16,422 nt of DNA from an uncultured Lachnospiraceae bacterium (lineage in GTDB: Bacteria; Bacillota; Clostridia; Lachnospirales; Lachnospiraceae), in NCBI GenBank assembly GCA_910579865.1, contig CAJTXA010000040.1:1-16422 (forward strand), read 5' to 3'. The notes beneath the pieces were generated by a model. It was given only the letters and a program-made list of their open reading frames with translations. It made no database searches and was not told the DNA's origin. The stretch's first letter is position 1. The number at the start of each line of letters is the position of its first letter. Position numbers and translations under genes: made by a program. Positions 9,395 through 16,370 of this stretch are shown here, one piece after another.

Positions 9395-11244
9395 TGGATG
9401 AAAAAAGAGCACAACGTCTAACCAGAAAATATGCACATGCAGTTCCTCCTAGCCGACAAAGAGGACATGGACATAGGGGCACAAGAGGAGGGATGGGCGG
9501 CAAACCAAAGTATATCAAAAATACAATTGGAAGATTATTTCGGTATATGGGTAAAGATAAATGGAAGTTAGTATTTGTAATTATATGTGTTATTTTAAAT
9601 GCAGGTGCTTCTTTAATGGGATCTTATATGTTACGGCCGATTATTAACAGTTTAACTTCAGAAGGAGCAACTTCTGTGATCCTTTGGCAGTCCATTTTAA
9701 AAATGGCTTTGATTTATGGAATTAGTATTATAGCTGCTTATTTGCAGGCTCGTATTATGATTGAAATTTCTCAGAAAGCAATCAGTAAAATTCGCAGCGA
9801 TCTATTTCTTAAATTGCAAAAACTGCCTGTTCGTTTTTATGATACAAATAACCATGGAGAGATTATGAGTCGTTTTACAAATGATATAGATGCAGTAGGA
9901 GAGATGTTAAATCATACTGTGGTTCAGTTAGTAGCAGGTATAATTAGTATTATAGGTACATTAGGATTAATGATTTATACCAATCTTTGGCTAACATTAG
10001 TAACACTGGTTATGATACCATTTATTATGAGAGTTGGAGGCGAAATTGCAAAGAGAAGCCGAAGCTATTATGGAGCACAGCAGGCAGCACTTGGTACATT
10101 AAATGGATATATTGAAGAAACAATTACTGGACAGAAGGTAGTAAAAGTATTTTGCCATGAAGAAATTGCACAGGAGGAGTTTGAATTTTTAAATTATGAT
10201 TTAAGAGATAAGCAAATTCGAGCGCAGTTTTTTGGAGGAATTATGGGGCCTGTAATGGGAAATTTAAGTCAGGTAACATATACTTTAACAGCAGCAATTG
10301 GTGGAATTCTTTGTGTTGTAAGAGGATTTGATATTGGAGGATTAACTGTATTTTTAAATTATTCCCGACAATTTTCCAGACCAATTAATGAAATATCTAT
10401 GCAGGTAAATACCATTTTTTCTGCACTTGCTGGAGCAGAGCGTGTATTTGCTGTAATGGATCAGGAGCCAGAATTAGAAGATTCTTTTCAAGCAGTAGAA
10501 CTAAAGGAAGTCAAAGGAGAGGTAGAATTAAAACAAGTGACATTTGGGTATCAGCCAGATAAAGTAATTTTAAAAAATATTTCTCTTTATGCAAAACCTG
10601 GGCAAAAGATTGCTCTAGTGGGTTCTACCGGAGCTGGAAAAACAACAATAACCAATTTGTTGACCCGATTTTATGATATTCAAAAAGGAACAATTACAAT
10701 TGATGGAATAGAGATTCAAAAGATAAAACGAGATTCTCTTCGAAAGAATATTTCTATGGTATTGCAGGATACTCATTTATTTACTGGAACAGTACGGGAA
10801 AATATTCGCTATGGAAGGATGGATGCAAGTGATGAGGAAGTAGTAGAAGCAGCAAAGCTGGCAAGTGCACATTCGTTTATTATGCGATTAGAACATGGGT
10901 ATGATACTATGTTAGAGGGAGATGGAGCAAATTTAAGTCAAGGTCAAAGGCAGCTTTTAAATATTGCTAGAGCTGCAATTTCAAGGGCACCAATTTTAAT
11001 ATTGGATGAAGCAACAAGTTCTGTAGATACTCGAACAGAAAAACATATTGAGCATGGGATGGATCGCTTAATGGCAGAGAGAACAACATTTGTAATCGCA
11101 CATCGGTTATCAACTGTTCGAAATGCAGATGCAATTATGGTATTGGAGAATGGGGAGATTATAGAACGAGGAAATCATGAGCAGTTGCTTGCTTTACAAG
11201 GAAGGTATTATCAGCTTTATACAGGCGTTTTAGAATTGGATTAA
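9394..11244 (+). CDS. ABC exporter half-transporter with intact catalytic site (heterodimer subunit 2)
   Basis: This is the partner of the preceding subunit. It has a 616-residue chain with a six-helix membrane domain (about 50-340) and an ATPase domain (about 370-610). Walker A is GSTGAGKTT at 410-418, Walker B ends in D538-E539 with the catalytic glutamate present, and the switch histidine is H570 (AHRLS). Its signature is the variant LSQGQ at 514-518. In the dimer this variant faces the degenerate Walker motifs of subunit 1, while subunit 1's VSGGQ faces this intact site, so one hydrolysing and one mainly ATP-holding site are expected. The first 45 or so residues are a basic, glycine- and histidine-rich cytoplasmic extension not needed for the fold; such tails occur in clostridial homologues. 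The start overlaps the previous stop as TAATG, with GGGAGG at 9378-9383. Confidence 0.95.
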   Translation: MDEKRAQRLTRKYAHAVPPSRQRGHGHRGTRGGMGGKPKYIKNTIGRLFRYMGKDKWKLVFVIICVILNAGASLMGSYMLRPIINSLTSEGATSVILWQSILKMALIYGISIIAAYLQARIMIEISQKAISKIRSDLFLKLQKLPVRFYDTNNHGEIMSRFTNDIDAVGEMLNHTVVQLVAGIISIIGTLGLMIYTNLWLTLVTLVMIPFIMRVGGEIAKRSRSYYGAQQAALGTLNGYIEETITGQKVVKVFCHEEIAQEEFEFLNYDLRDKQIRAQFFGGIMGPVMGNLSQVTYTLTAAIGGILCVVRGFDIGGLTVFLNYSRQFSRPINEISMQVNTIFSALAGAERVFAVMDQEPELEDSFQAVELKEVKGEVELKQVTFGYQPDKVILKNISLYAKPGQKIALVGSTGAGKTTITNLLTRFYDIQKGTITIDGIEIQKIKRDSLRKNISMVLQDTHLFTGTVRENIRYGRMDASDEEVVEAAKLASAHSFIMRLEHGYDTMLEGDGANLSQGQRQLLNIARAAISRAPILILDEATSSVDTRTEKHIEHGMDRLMAERTTFVIAHRLSTVRNADAIMVLENGEIIERGNHEQLLALQGRYYQLYTGVLELD

Positions 11245-11270
11245 GAAGGGAAGAGTAAACGAAAAATTTT

Positions 11271-12413
11271 ATGAAAAATTTTTGGATTGTAATTTGCATT
11301 TGTTCAATAGGAGTTTTAATAGGAGTGATCGTATTTGCTGGAGGAGCTTATATTCAGCATATGGACGAGGAAAAAGTGGTAGATGTTTTCCAATCATTAG
11401 AATCTGATTCTATACAACAGATGGAAACAACTTTAACTCCTTCACTTGTGATTTTGCCTTCACAGAAAGAAGAAGAGGAAGAAATTCAGTTATTATTTGG
11501 TGGAGATGTTTACTTTAGCGATACTTTTTTAGGAGCATATGATACAGGAGGTATCAATGGAATTCTTGATGCAAACGTGCTTAAACTTATGATTGAATCC
11601 GATATCACTATGGTAAATCAAGAGTTTGCTTTTAGTGATCGGGGCACACCGATGGAAGATAAGCAATATACATTTCGAATTTTACCATCTCGTGTTAAAA
11701 TTTTTCAGGAAATGGGGATAGATATTGTTTCTTTAGCAAATAATCATGCACTTGATTTTGGAACAGTAGCTTTAGAAGATTCCTTTCAAACTTTAGATCA
11801 AGCTGGGATTTTATATGCTGGAGCAGGAAAGAATCTTTCTAGAGCAAAGGAGATGCAAACGATTACAGTTAATGAAAAAGTAATTGGTTTTTTGGCGGCT
11901 TCTCGTGTGATTCCTGTAGTAGAATGGAATGCAGGAAGTAATTCGACTGGAATGTTTACTACCTATTCACCAGAGTTGTTATGTCAAACAATTGAAGAAA
12001 ATCGGGAAAAATGTGATTATTTGATTGTATTTGTACATTGGGGAGTAGAACGAAATGATTATCCAGAAGAGTATCAAATTCGTATGGCAAAGCAATATAT
12101 TGATGCAGGAGCTGATGCTGTAATTGGATGTCATCCTCATGTAATGCAAGGAATGGAATATTATAAGGGGAAATTAATTGCTTATAGTCTTGGTAATTAT
12201 ATTTTTAATCTTCAAAGTGCTTCTACAGCTCTTTTACAGCTTGTGATAACAGAAAATGGTGAAGTTACAGCAAAGCTAATACCAATCAAAACAAATACCT
12301 TACCATTTCAATTGCACAAGGAGGAGGAGAGAAAAGAATTTTTTCGGTATATAGAAAGTATTTCTTTTCAGATAAGCATTGATGAAGAAGGAAAAATCCG
12401 TTATAATAAATAA
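11271..12413 (+). CDS. CapA-family metallophosphatase-like protein, membrane-anchored
   Basis: A single N-terminal hydrophobic segment (about residues 4-27) acts as an uncleaved anchor or signal. A linker follows, then a CapA/PgsA-type domain (about 72-345) with the metallophosphatase-like fold. Motifs visible are GGDVYFSD (77-84), NQEF (116-119), NNHALDFG (157-164), VHWGVE with H256, and GCHPH (286-290). CapA is known from poly-gamma-glutamate capsule synthesis, but many clostridial members stand apart from capB and capC, as here, and their job is unknown. The catalytic domain should face outside. The only in-frame start is ATG 11271, because a stop lies at 11256-11258. Its purine-rich site (GGGAAGAG, 11248-11255) is about 15 bases away, so translation may be weak or depend on coupling. 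It starts 26 bases after the ABC gene. Confidence 0.88.
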   Translation: MKNFWIVICICSIGVLIGVIVFAGGAYIQHMDEEKVVDVFQSLESDSIQQMETTLTPSLVILPSQKEEEEEIQLLFGGDVYFSDTFLGAYDTGGINGILDANVLKLMIESDITMVNQEFAFSDRGTPMEDKQYTFRILPSRVKIFQEMGIDIVSLANNHALDFGTVALEDSFQTLDQAGILYAGAGKNLSRAKEMQTITVNEKVIGFLAASRVIPVVEWNAGSNSTGMFTTYSPELLCQTIEENREKCDYLIVFVHWGVERNDYPEEYQIRMAKQYIDAGADAVIGCHPHVMQGMEYYKGKLIAYSLGNYIFNLQSASTALLQLVITENGEVTAKLIPIKTNTLPFQLHKEEERKEFFRYIESISFQISIDEEGKIRYNK

Positions 12414-12453
12414 TATACCAAAAAATACAAATTTAGAATGGAGTGGGCTACAG

Positions 12454-14817
12454 ATGAATGAAAAGTTGTATGATTTAATGGATTGGCCTAAAATTGAGGC
12501 ACTTGAGTATGCAGAATGTGATAACCCGCATAGTATTTTGGGTGCACATGTAACAAAAGATGGAATTTTAGTACAAGGATTTTTTCCTACTGCAGTTTCC
12601 GTTGTAGTAAAGACAGAAAAGAATCAGTATACAATGGAACGAATGGATGAAGATGGATTATATGCAGTACTTCTTCCACGAAAAAAGGTAGTACCTTATG
12701 TTTATAGGGTAACTTATGATAATGAGGAAACAGAAGAATTTGCTGATCCTTATTTGTTTGATCCAGTGATAGAAGAAAATGATTTAAAACGGTTTAATGT
12801 AGGAATTTGTTATGATATTTATAATAAATTGGGTGCACATCCAATGGAAATAAATGGAGTAAAAGGAGTATTGTTTGCTGTTTGGGCACCTATGGCAATT
12901 CGGGTAAGTGTAGTAGGGGATTTTAACCTTTGGGATGGAAGACGGCATCCAATGCGCAGACGAGAAGAGTCGGGTGTGCATGAATTATTTATTCCTGGAT
13001 TAAAAGAGGGACAAATCTATAAATATGAGATTAAAACAAAGGGAAATAAAAATTTGCTAAAATCAGATCCTTATGGAAATCTAGCAGAACTTCGTCCAAA
13101 TACAGCTTCTGTTATTTGTGATATCAATCGTTATCAATGGAGTGATCTTACTTGGATGGAAAGGCGAAAGAAAGAAGAGAATAAGAAAACAAAAAGCGAG
13201 AAAAAAAGTAATGAGAAAAAACAAGATATAGAGCCAATGTCTGTTTATGAATTACATTTGGGTTCTTGGAAAAAACCAGAGGATGGAAGAGAATTTTATA
13301 ATTATCGGGAAATTGCAGAAGAATTAAAAAATTATGTAAAGGAAATGGGATATACACATGTAGAGTTAATGCCAGTTATGGAACATCCATTTGACGCTTC
13401 TTGGGGGTATCAGGTATCGGGGTATTATGCTCCAACAAGTCGTTATGGAACACCGGAGGATTTTATGTATTTTGTAGATTGTATGCATAAAAACGGAATT
13501 GGCGTAATTTTAGATTGGGTTCCAGCGCATTTTCCACGAGATACATTTGGATTAGCTGAGTTTGATGGAACTTGTCTATATGAACATAAAGATCCTAGAA
13601 AGGGTAGTCATCCACATTGGGGAACCTTAATTTATAATTATGCAAGACCAGAGGTATCAAATTTTTTAATTGCAAATGCAATGTTTTGGGCAGACAAATA
13701 TCATATAGATGGGATTCGAATGGATGCTGTGGCTTCTATGCTTTATCTAGATTATGGAAAACGGGATGGAGAATGGATTCCAAATATGTATGGAGGAAAA
13801 GAAAACTTAGATGCAGTAGAATTTTTTAAACATTTGAATTCTATGTTTAAAGAGAAATATCAGGGAGTAATGCTGATTGCAGAAGAATCTACTGCATGGC
13901 CGAAAGTTACAGGAGCTGTGGAAGAGGATGGATTAGGTTTTGATTATAAATGGAATATGGGTTGGATGAATGATACATTAGAATATATGAAACTTGATCC
14001 ATTATATCGAAGCAATCATTATTATCAGCTTACATTTAGTATGATTTATGCTTATACAGAGCGATTTATACTTTCTCTTTCTCATGATGAAGTGGTACAT
14101 GGAAAAGGTTCTTTAATTGGAAAGATGTTTGGAGAGACATTAGAGCAAAAAGCAGCTTCGTTAAGGGCATTGTATGGTTATATGATGACACATCCAGGCA
14201 GAAAGCTACTTTTCATGGGACAGGATATTGGACAAGTGGATGAGTGGTCAGAAGAAAAATCAATTCAATGGAATCTTTTAGAGTACGATCTGCATTGTCA
14301 GATAAAAGAGTATGTAAAGGCGTTAAATGAATTGTATCGAAGCAATCCTGCTCTTTATGAGTTAGATGATTGCGATGAGGGATTTGAATGGATTAATTGT
14401 ATTTCTACAAATGAAAATATTTTAGCATATGTAAGACGAGCAGAAAATTTAGAAGATATGTTACTTGTTATTGTAAATTTCTCAGGTGCATCTTTTGAAA
14501 ATCGAAAGTTTGGAGTTCCGGCAAAGGGAAAATATAAGGAAATTTTCAATAGCGATAGTGAGAAATTTGGCGGCAGTGGTTTTACCAATCCTCGTTTAAA
14601 ACAGGCAAAAAAAGAAGAATGTGATGGAAGGGAATATTCAATTACTTTAAAAGTACCTCCAATGGGGATTACAGTGTTAAAATATAGTCCAGCTGAAGAA
14701 GAAGTGGTAGATAATAAAGCTGCAAAAACAAAACGAGAGAAAGCAGGAAAGAAAACAACTGCTGGAAAAGCACAGGTGGATCAAATTCGAGATGCGATTA
14801 TAAAAGATGGTGTTTAA
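12454..14817 (+). CDS. glgB: 1,4-alpha-glucan branching enzyme
   Basis: The enzyme makes alpha-1,6 branches in glycogen by transferring alpha-1,4-glucan segments in the cytoplasm. It has an N1 module (about 1-105), a CBM48 module (about 115-230) and a GH13 catalytic barrel (about 260-640) with a C-terminal beta domain. The catalytic set is complete: nucleophile D424 in IRMDAVASM, acid/base E477 in AEEST, and D545 in LSHDEVVHGKG. Two features are unusual. About twenty lysine/glutamate-rich residues (236-258) are inserted between CBM48 and the barrel, and a lysine/alanine-rich tail (about 745-787) follows the normal end. The start at 12454 has GGAG ten bases upstream and matches the family start; the in-frame ATG at 12379 lies within capA. 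No other glg gene is in the window. It begins 40 bases after the CapA-like gene. Confidence 0.96.
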   Translation: MNEKLYDLMDWPKIEALEYAECDNPHSILGAHVTKDGILVQGFFPTAVSVVVKTEKNQYTMERMDEDGLYAVLLPRKKVVPYVYRVTYDNEETEEFADPYLFDPVIEENDLKRFNVGICYDIYNKLGAHPMEINGVKGVLFAVWAPMAIRVSVVGDFNLWDGRRHPMRRREESGVHELFIPGLKEGQIYKYEIKTKGNKNLLKSDPYGNLAELRPNTASVICDINRYQWSDLTWMERRKKEENKKTKSEKKSNEKKQDIEPMSVYELHLGSWKKPEDGREFYNYREIAEELKNYVKEMGYTHVELMPVMEHPFDASWGYQVSGYYAPTSRYGTPEDFMYFVDCMHKNGIGVILDWVPAHFPRDTFGLAEFDGTCLYEHKDPRKGSHPHWGTLIYNYARPEVSNFLIANAMFWADKYHIDGIRMDAVASMLYLDYGKRDGEWIPNMYGGKENLDAVEFFKHLNSMFKEKYQGVMLIAEESTAWPKVTGAVEEDGLGFDYKWNMGWMNDTLEYMKLDPLYRSNHYYQLTFSMIYAYTERFILSLSHDEVVHGKGSLIGKMFGETLEQKAASLRALYGYMMTHPGRKLLFMGQDIGQVDEWSEEKSIQWNLLEYDLHCQIKEYVKALNELYRSNPALYELDDCDEGFEWINCISTNENILAYVRRAENLEDMLLVIVNFSGASFENRKFGVPAKGKYKEIFNSDSEKFGGSGFTNPRLKQAKKEECDGREYSITLKVPPMGITVLKYSPAEEEVVDNKAAKTKREKAGKKTTAGKAQVDQIRDAIIKDGV

Positions 14818-14854
14818 AAAATAAAAAACGTAGTATAAGTGGAGGAAAATGCAA

Positions 14855-15655
14855 ATGCTTGAGGTCTATCTGAAGGATTTTACGGATTTTGGGTTAAATA
14901 TTCTTTTAGCTTTGGCAATATTTTATATTGGGCGAAAGATTATTAAAGGATTGACAGGACTGATACAAAAGTCTTTTGTAAAAGCAAATGCGGATATTAG
15001 TGTTGCAAAATTTATTACTTCTCTTTCTAAATATGCAATGTATGCAATTTTAGTTTTGATTATTGCTAGTCAAGTTGGATTAAATACAGCATCTTTTATT
15101 ACTGTGCTTGGTTCAGCCAGTGTTGCGGTTGGTCTTGCTGTACAGGGAAGTTTGTCAAATTTTGCTGGTGGAGTACTGATTTTGATTTTAAAACCTTTTG
15201 CAGTTGGGGATTATATTGTTGGATGCTCTGTGGAAGGTACTGTAGATGTGATTGATTTATTTTATACTGTTTTAATAACTGGTGACAATAAAAAGGTTCA
15301 TGTGCCAAATGGAAATCTTGCTAATTCGATTATTGTAAATGTGACAAGGCAGAAAGAGAGAAGATTAGATTTGGTAGTCGGAATTGGATATCGTGCAGAT
15401 TTGAAGTTAGCGAAAAGTGTAATAGAGACAATTCTTATGGAACGAGAGAAAGTAATACAGGATAGAGGAATTGTTGTTTATGTGGATAATCTAGGTGAGA
15501 GTTCCGTTGATATTGGAGCAAGAGCTTGGGTTGATGCAGCGGATTACTGGACTGAAAAATGGGCGATATTGGAGGAGATTAAGGAAAGATTTGATGCGGA
15601 AGGAATTGAGATTCCGTTTAATCAATTGGATGTACATTTGGATTCTGGGAAGTAA
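14855..15655 (+). CDS. mscS: MscS-family small mechanosensitive channel
   Basis: The 266-residue protein has the minimal MscS plan: two transmembrane helices (about 11-31 and 55-75), a glycine/alanine-rich pore helix (about 81-115, with GSASVAVGLAVQGSLSNFAGG), a beta domain, and a soluble vestibule ending in IPFNQLDVHL. E. coli MscS has the same layout and a very similar pore-helix sequence. Such channels open under membrane tension and release solutes during osmotic downshock; ion specificity cannot be judged here. ATG 14855 is preferred because GGAGG (14841-14845) is nine bases upstream. ATG 14849, two codons earlier, leaves only three bases. It follows glgB by 37 bases and is the last gene before a strong terminator, so it probably shares the upstream transcript. 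Confidence 0.93.
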   Translation: MLEVYLKDFTDFGLNILLALAIFYIGRKIIKGLTGLIQKSFVKANADISVAKFITSLSKYAMYAILVLIIASQVGLNTASFITVLGSASVAVGLAVQGSLSNFAGGVLILILKPFAVGDYIVGCSVEGTVDVIDLFYTVLITGDNKKVHVPNGNLANSIIVNVTRQKERRLDLVVGIGYRADLKLAKSVIETILMEREKVIQDRGIVVYVDNLGESSVDIGARAWVDAADYWTEKWAILEEIKERFDAEGIEIPFNQLDVHLDSGK

Positions 15656-15660
15656 AATAG

Positions 15661-15694
15661 ACTGGCTTTCATCCTTTGGATGGAGGCCAGTTTT
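15661..15694 (+). terminator. Rho-independent terminator after the channel gene
   Basis: A 14-bp stem pairs ACTGGCTTTCATCC (15661-15674) with GGATGGAGGCCAGT (15678-15691) across a TTT loop, with two G-U pairs and no mismatch. A short T-run (TTTT, 15691-15694) ends it. It begins five bases after the channel stop codon and is the first clear terminator after the polC promoter. Confidence 0.85.
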
Positions 15695-15736
15695 AAAGTT
15701 AAAGGTGGGTTTTTAAATTACTGGGGAGTTAATAGG

Positions 15737-15765
15737 ATTTCGTAGAATTAGTTACTCTATGAAAA
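15737..15765. repeat. 29-bp dyad motif, left copy
   Basis: Two 12-base arms, ATTTCGTAGAAT and ACTCTATGAAAA, flank TAGTT and match as an inverted repeat at 9 of 12 positions. Its core TTAGTTACTCTATGAAAAG (15748-15766) is an exact reverse complement of 16281-16299. It lies 43 bases after the channel terminator. It could be an operator-type protein site or one end of an element; which of these is unknown. Confidence 0.55.
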
Positions 15766-15802
15766 GAAAATTTTATCATAAAAATACTTTCTTTTTTCCT
15801 CC

Positions 15803-15821
15803 TTTGACCAAAAAATTGACG
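15803..15821 (+). repeat. Paired TTGAC direct repeat, first pair
   Basis: TTGAC occurs at 15804 and again at 15816, a 12-bp period, within TTTGACC followed by six A and TTGACG. The same arrangement recurs 130 bp downstream. It may be a tandem site for a DNA-binding regulator. The individual copies also resemble -35 boxes, but no good -10 box lies at the right distance. Confidence 0.4.
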
Positions 15822-15932
15822 GTTTTTACAAAATAACTTTTTTTTATAAAAAAAACAATTTAAAAAAATAATCAAAGAACTTTAAAATATATCTTTCAAA
15901 AGAAAAAGGAAAAAAAGAAACTATAAAATTTT

Positions 15933-15951
15933 TTTGACGGTAATTTTGACG
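15933..15951 (+). repeat. Paired TTGAC direct repeat, second pair
   Basis: TTGACG occurs at 15934 and 15946, again with a 12-bp period. The first copy could serve as a -35 box for TAAAAT at 15959-15964, with a long 19-bp spacer, which would start a transcript some 50 bases before the structured element. That use as a promoter is uncertain. Confidence 0.4.
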
Positions 15952-16018
15952 ATTTATTTAAAATAGAAAAAAGATAAATAGAAACTTATGATTTAAAATT
16001 AAATTTTTCTTATATACA

Positions 16019-16151
16019 GTTAAACGGGGAGCAGTTGATGAAGGGTCATATTTCCCGTCGGCACTTAGGCACTGTATTTTAGTGCCTTAGTGTCCGTTAC
16101 GAGGAAATCCTAAGCGCAAGCGGACCCGAAATCGACTGCTCCCCGTTTAAC
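16019..16151 (+). ncRNA. Candidate structured non-coding RNA of unknown class
   Basis: The element is closed by a 21-bp stem (16019-16039 with 16131-16151) that begins GTTAAACGGGGAGCAG and has a single G-U pair. A symmetric internal loop GAA/GAA (16040-16042 and 16128-16130) follows, then GGGTC/GACCC (16043-16047 with 16123-16127). Inside, ATTTCC (16050-16055) can pair with GGAAAT (16103-16108). A 12-position hairpin, 16062-16073 with 16081-16092, has one T-T mismatch and a 7-base loop. GTCCG (16092-16096) could instead pair with CGGAC (16121-16125), suggesting a pseudoknot or switch. A C(GCAA)G tetraloop at 16115-16120 is of GNRA type only on the + strand, which favours that orientation. TATATA at 16011-16016 may be a -10 box. 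No T-run follows the stem, so the 3' end is unclear. I do not recognise the family; raiA-motif RNA or another orphan Firmicutes RNA is possible. Confidence 0.7.
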
Positions 16152-16225
16152 GTCCGGACAAAAAATCTCTTATTCTCTAATTTCCTCCAAAAACTATCAT
16201 TTTTCACGATAAAAAGAATTCACTC

Positions 16226-16254
16226 TTGACAAATCTCCAAAGAAAGGCTATCAT
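16226..16254 (+). promoter_or_regulatory. Strong sigma-A promoter for the gene at the right edge
   Basis: A perfect -35 box TTGACA (16226-16231) is followed by a 17-bp spacer and TATCAT (16249-16254; 5 of 6 consensus). The predicted start is near 16261, giving a leader of about 110 bases before the ATG at 16371. The right-hand dyad sits at about +21 to +49 of that leader. Confidence 0.75.
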
Positions 16255-16281
16255 GTCAAACAGAGATATAACAAAACACAC

Positions 16282-16310
16282 TTTTCATAGAGTAACTAAC
16301 TTTATGAAAA
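16282..16310. repeat. 29-bp dyad motif, right copy, in the leader of the edge gene
   Basis: TTTTCATAGAGT and ACTTTATGAAAA flank AACTA and match as an inverted repeat at 11 of 12 positions. As DNA this is a good operator-type palindrome just downstream of a strong promoter, where a bound protein would block transcription. As RNA it would form a 12-bp hairpin in the leader; it lacks a terminal T-run, so it is not a terminator. It is the stronger of the two copies. Confidence 0.6.
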
Positions 16311-16370
16311 TTTATTAATTTAGTAGGAATTTGAAGGGAATTAGGAGAAAAAAGCAGAAAGGTGAGTATT

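Larger units (their letters stand above)
15695..16370. other. Long intergenic region with structured RNA locus
   Basis: This 676-bp gap has no convincing protein gene on either strand. From about 15765 to 16018 it is an extremely AT-rich tract with long A and T runs. Inside the gap are two pairs of TTGAC repeats, two inverted copies of a 29-bp dyad, a GC-rich foldable element at 16019-16151, and a promoter for the gene at the right edge; each is listed separately. The sharp change from AT-rich flanks to a GC-rich core is typical of a structured RNA gene in a low-GC genome. Confidence 0.7.

Noticed and set aside
12379..12453. Longer start for glgB at ATG 12379, inside the CapA-like gene.
   Set aside because: The added 25 residues do not resemble branching enzymes, and ATG 12454 has a GGAG site and the family-typical N-terminus.
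16036..16132. Hammerhead-ribozyme-like core: TGATGA, then a stem, then GAAA in the structured element.
   Set aside because: The invariant C before TGATGA is a T, there is an extra A before the stem, no third stem with a cleavage triplet can be drawn, and the same bases are better used in the 21-bp closing stem with its GAA/GAA loop.
16019..16151. Retron msr-msd reading of the panhandle structure.
   Set aside because: No reverse transcriptase is visible, there is no long msd-type hairpin, and the 17 residues downstream do not resemble a retron enzyme start. It is kept only as a general possibility under RNA-protein systems.
15737..16310. A mobile element (MITE) with terminal inverted repeats.
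   Set aside because: The inverted copies are present, but I find no target-site duplication outside them, no transposase remnant inside, and each end is itself a palindrome, which explains the inverted match. Not called as a mobile element.
15765..16370. A CRISPR array or tracrRNA in the intergenic region.
   Set aside because: There are no regularly spaced identical repeats of CRISPR length; the TTGAC pairs are too short and only two in number.
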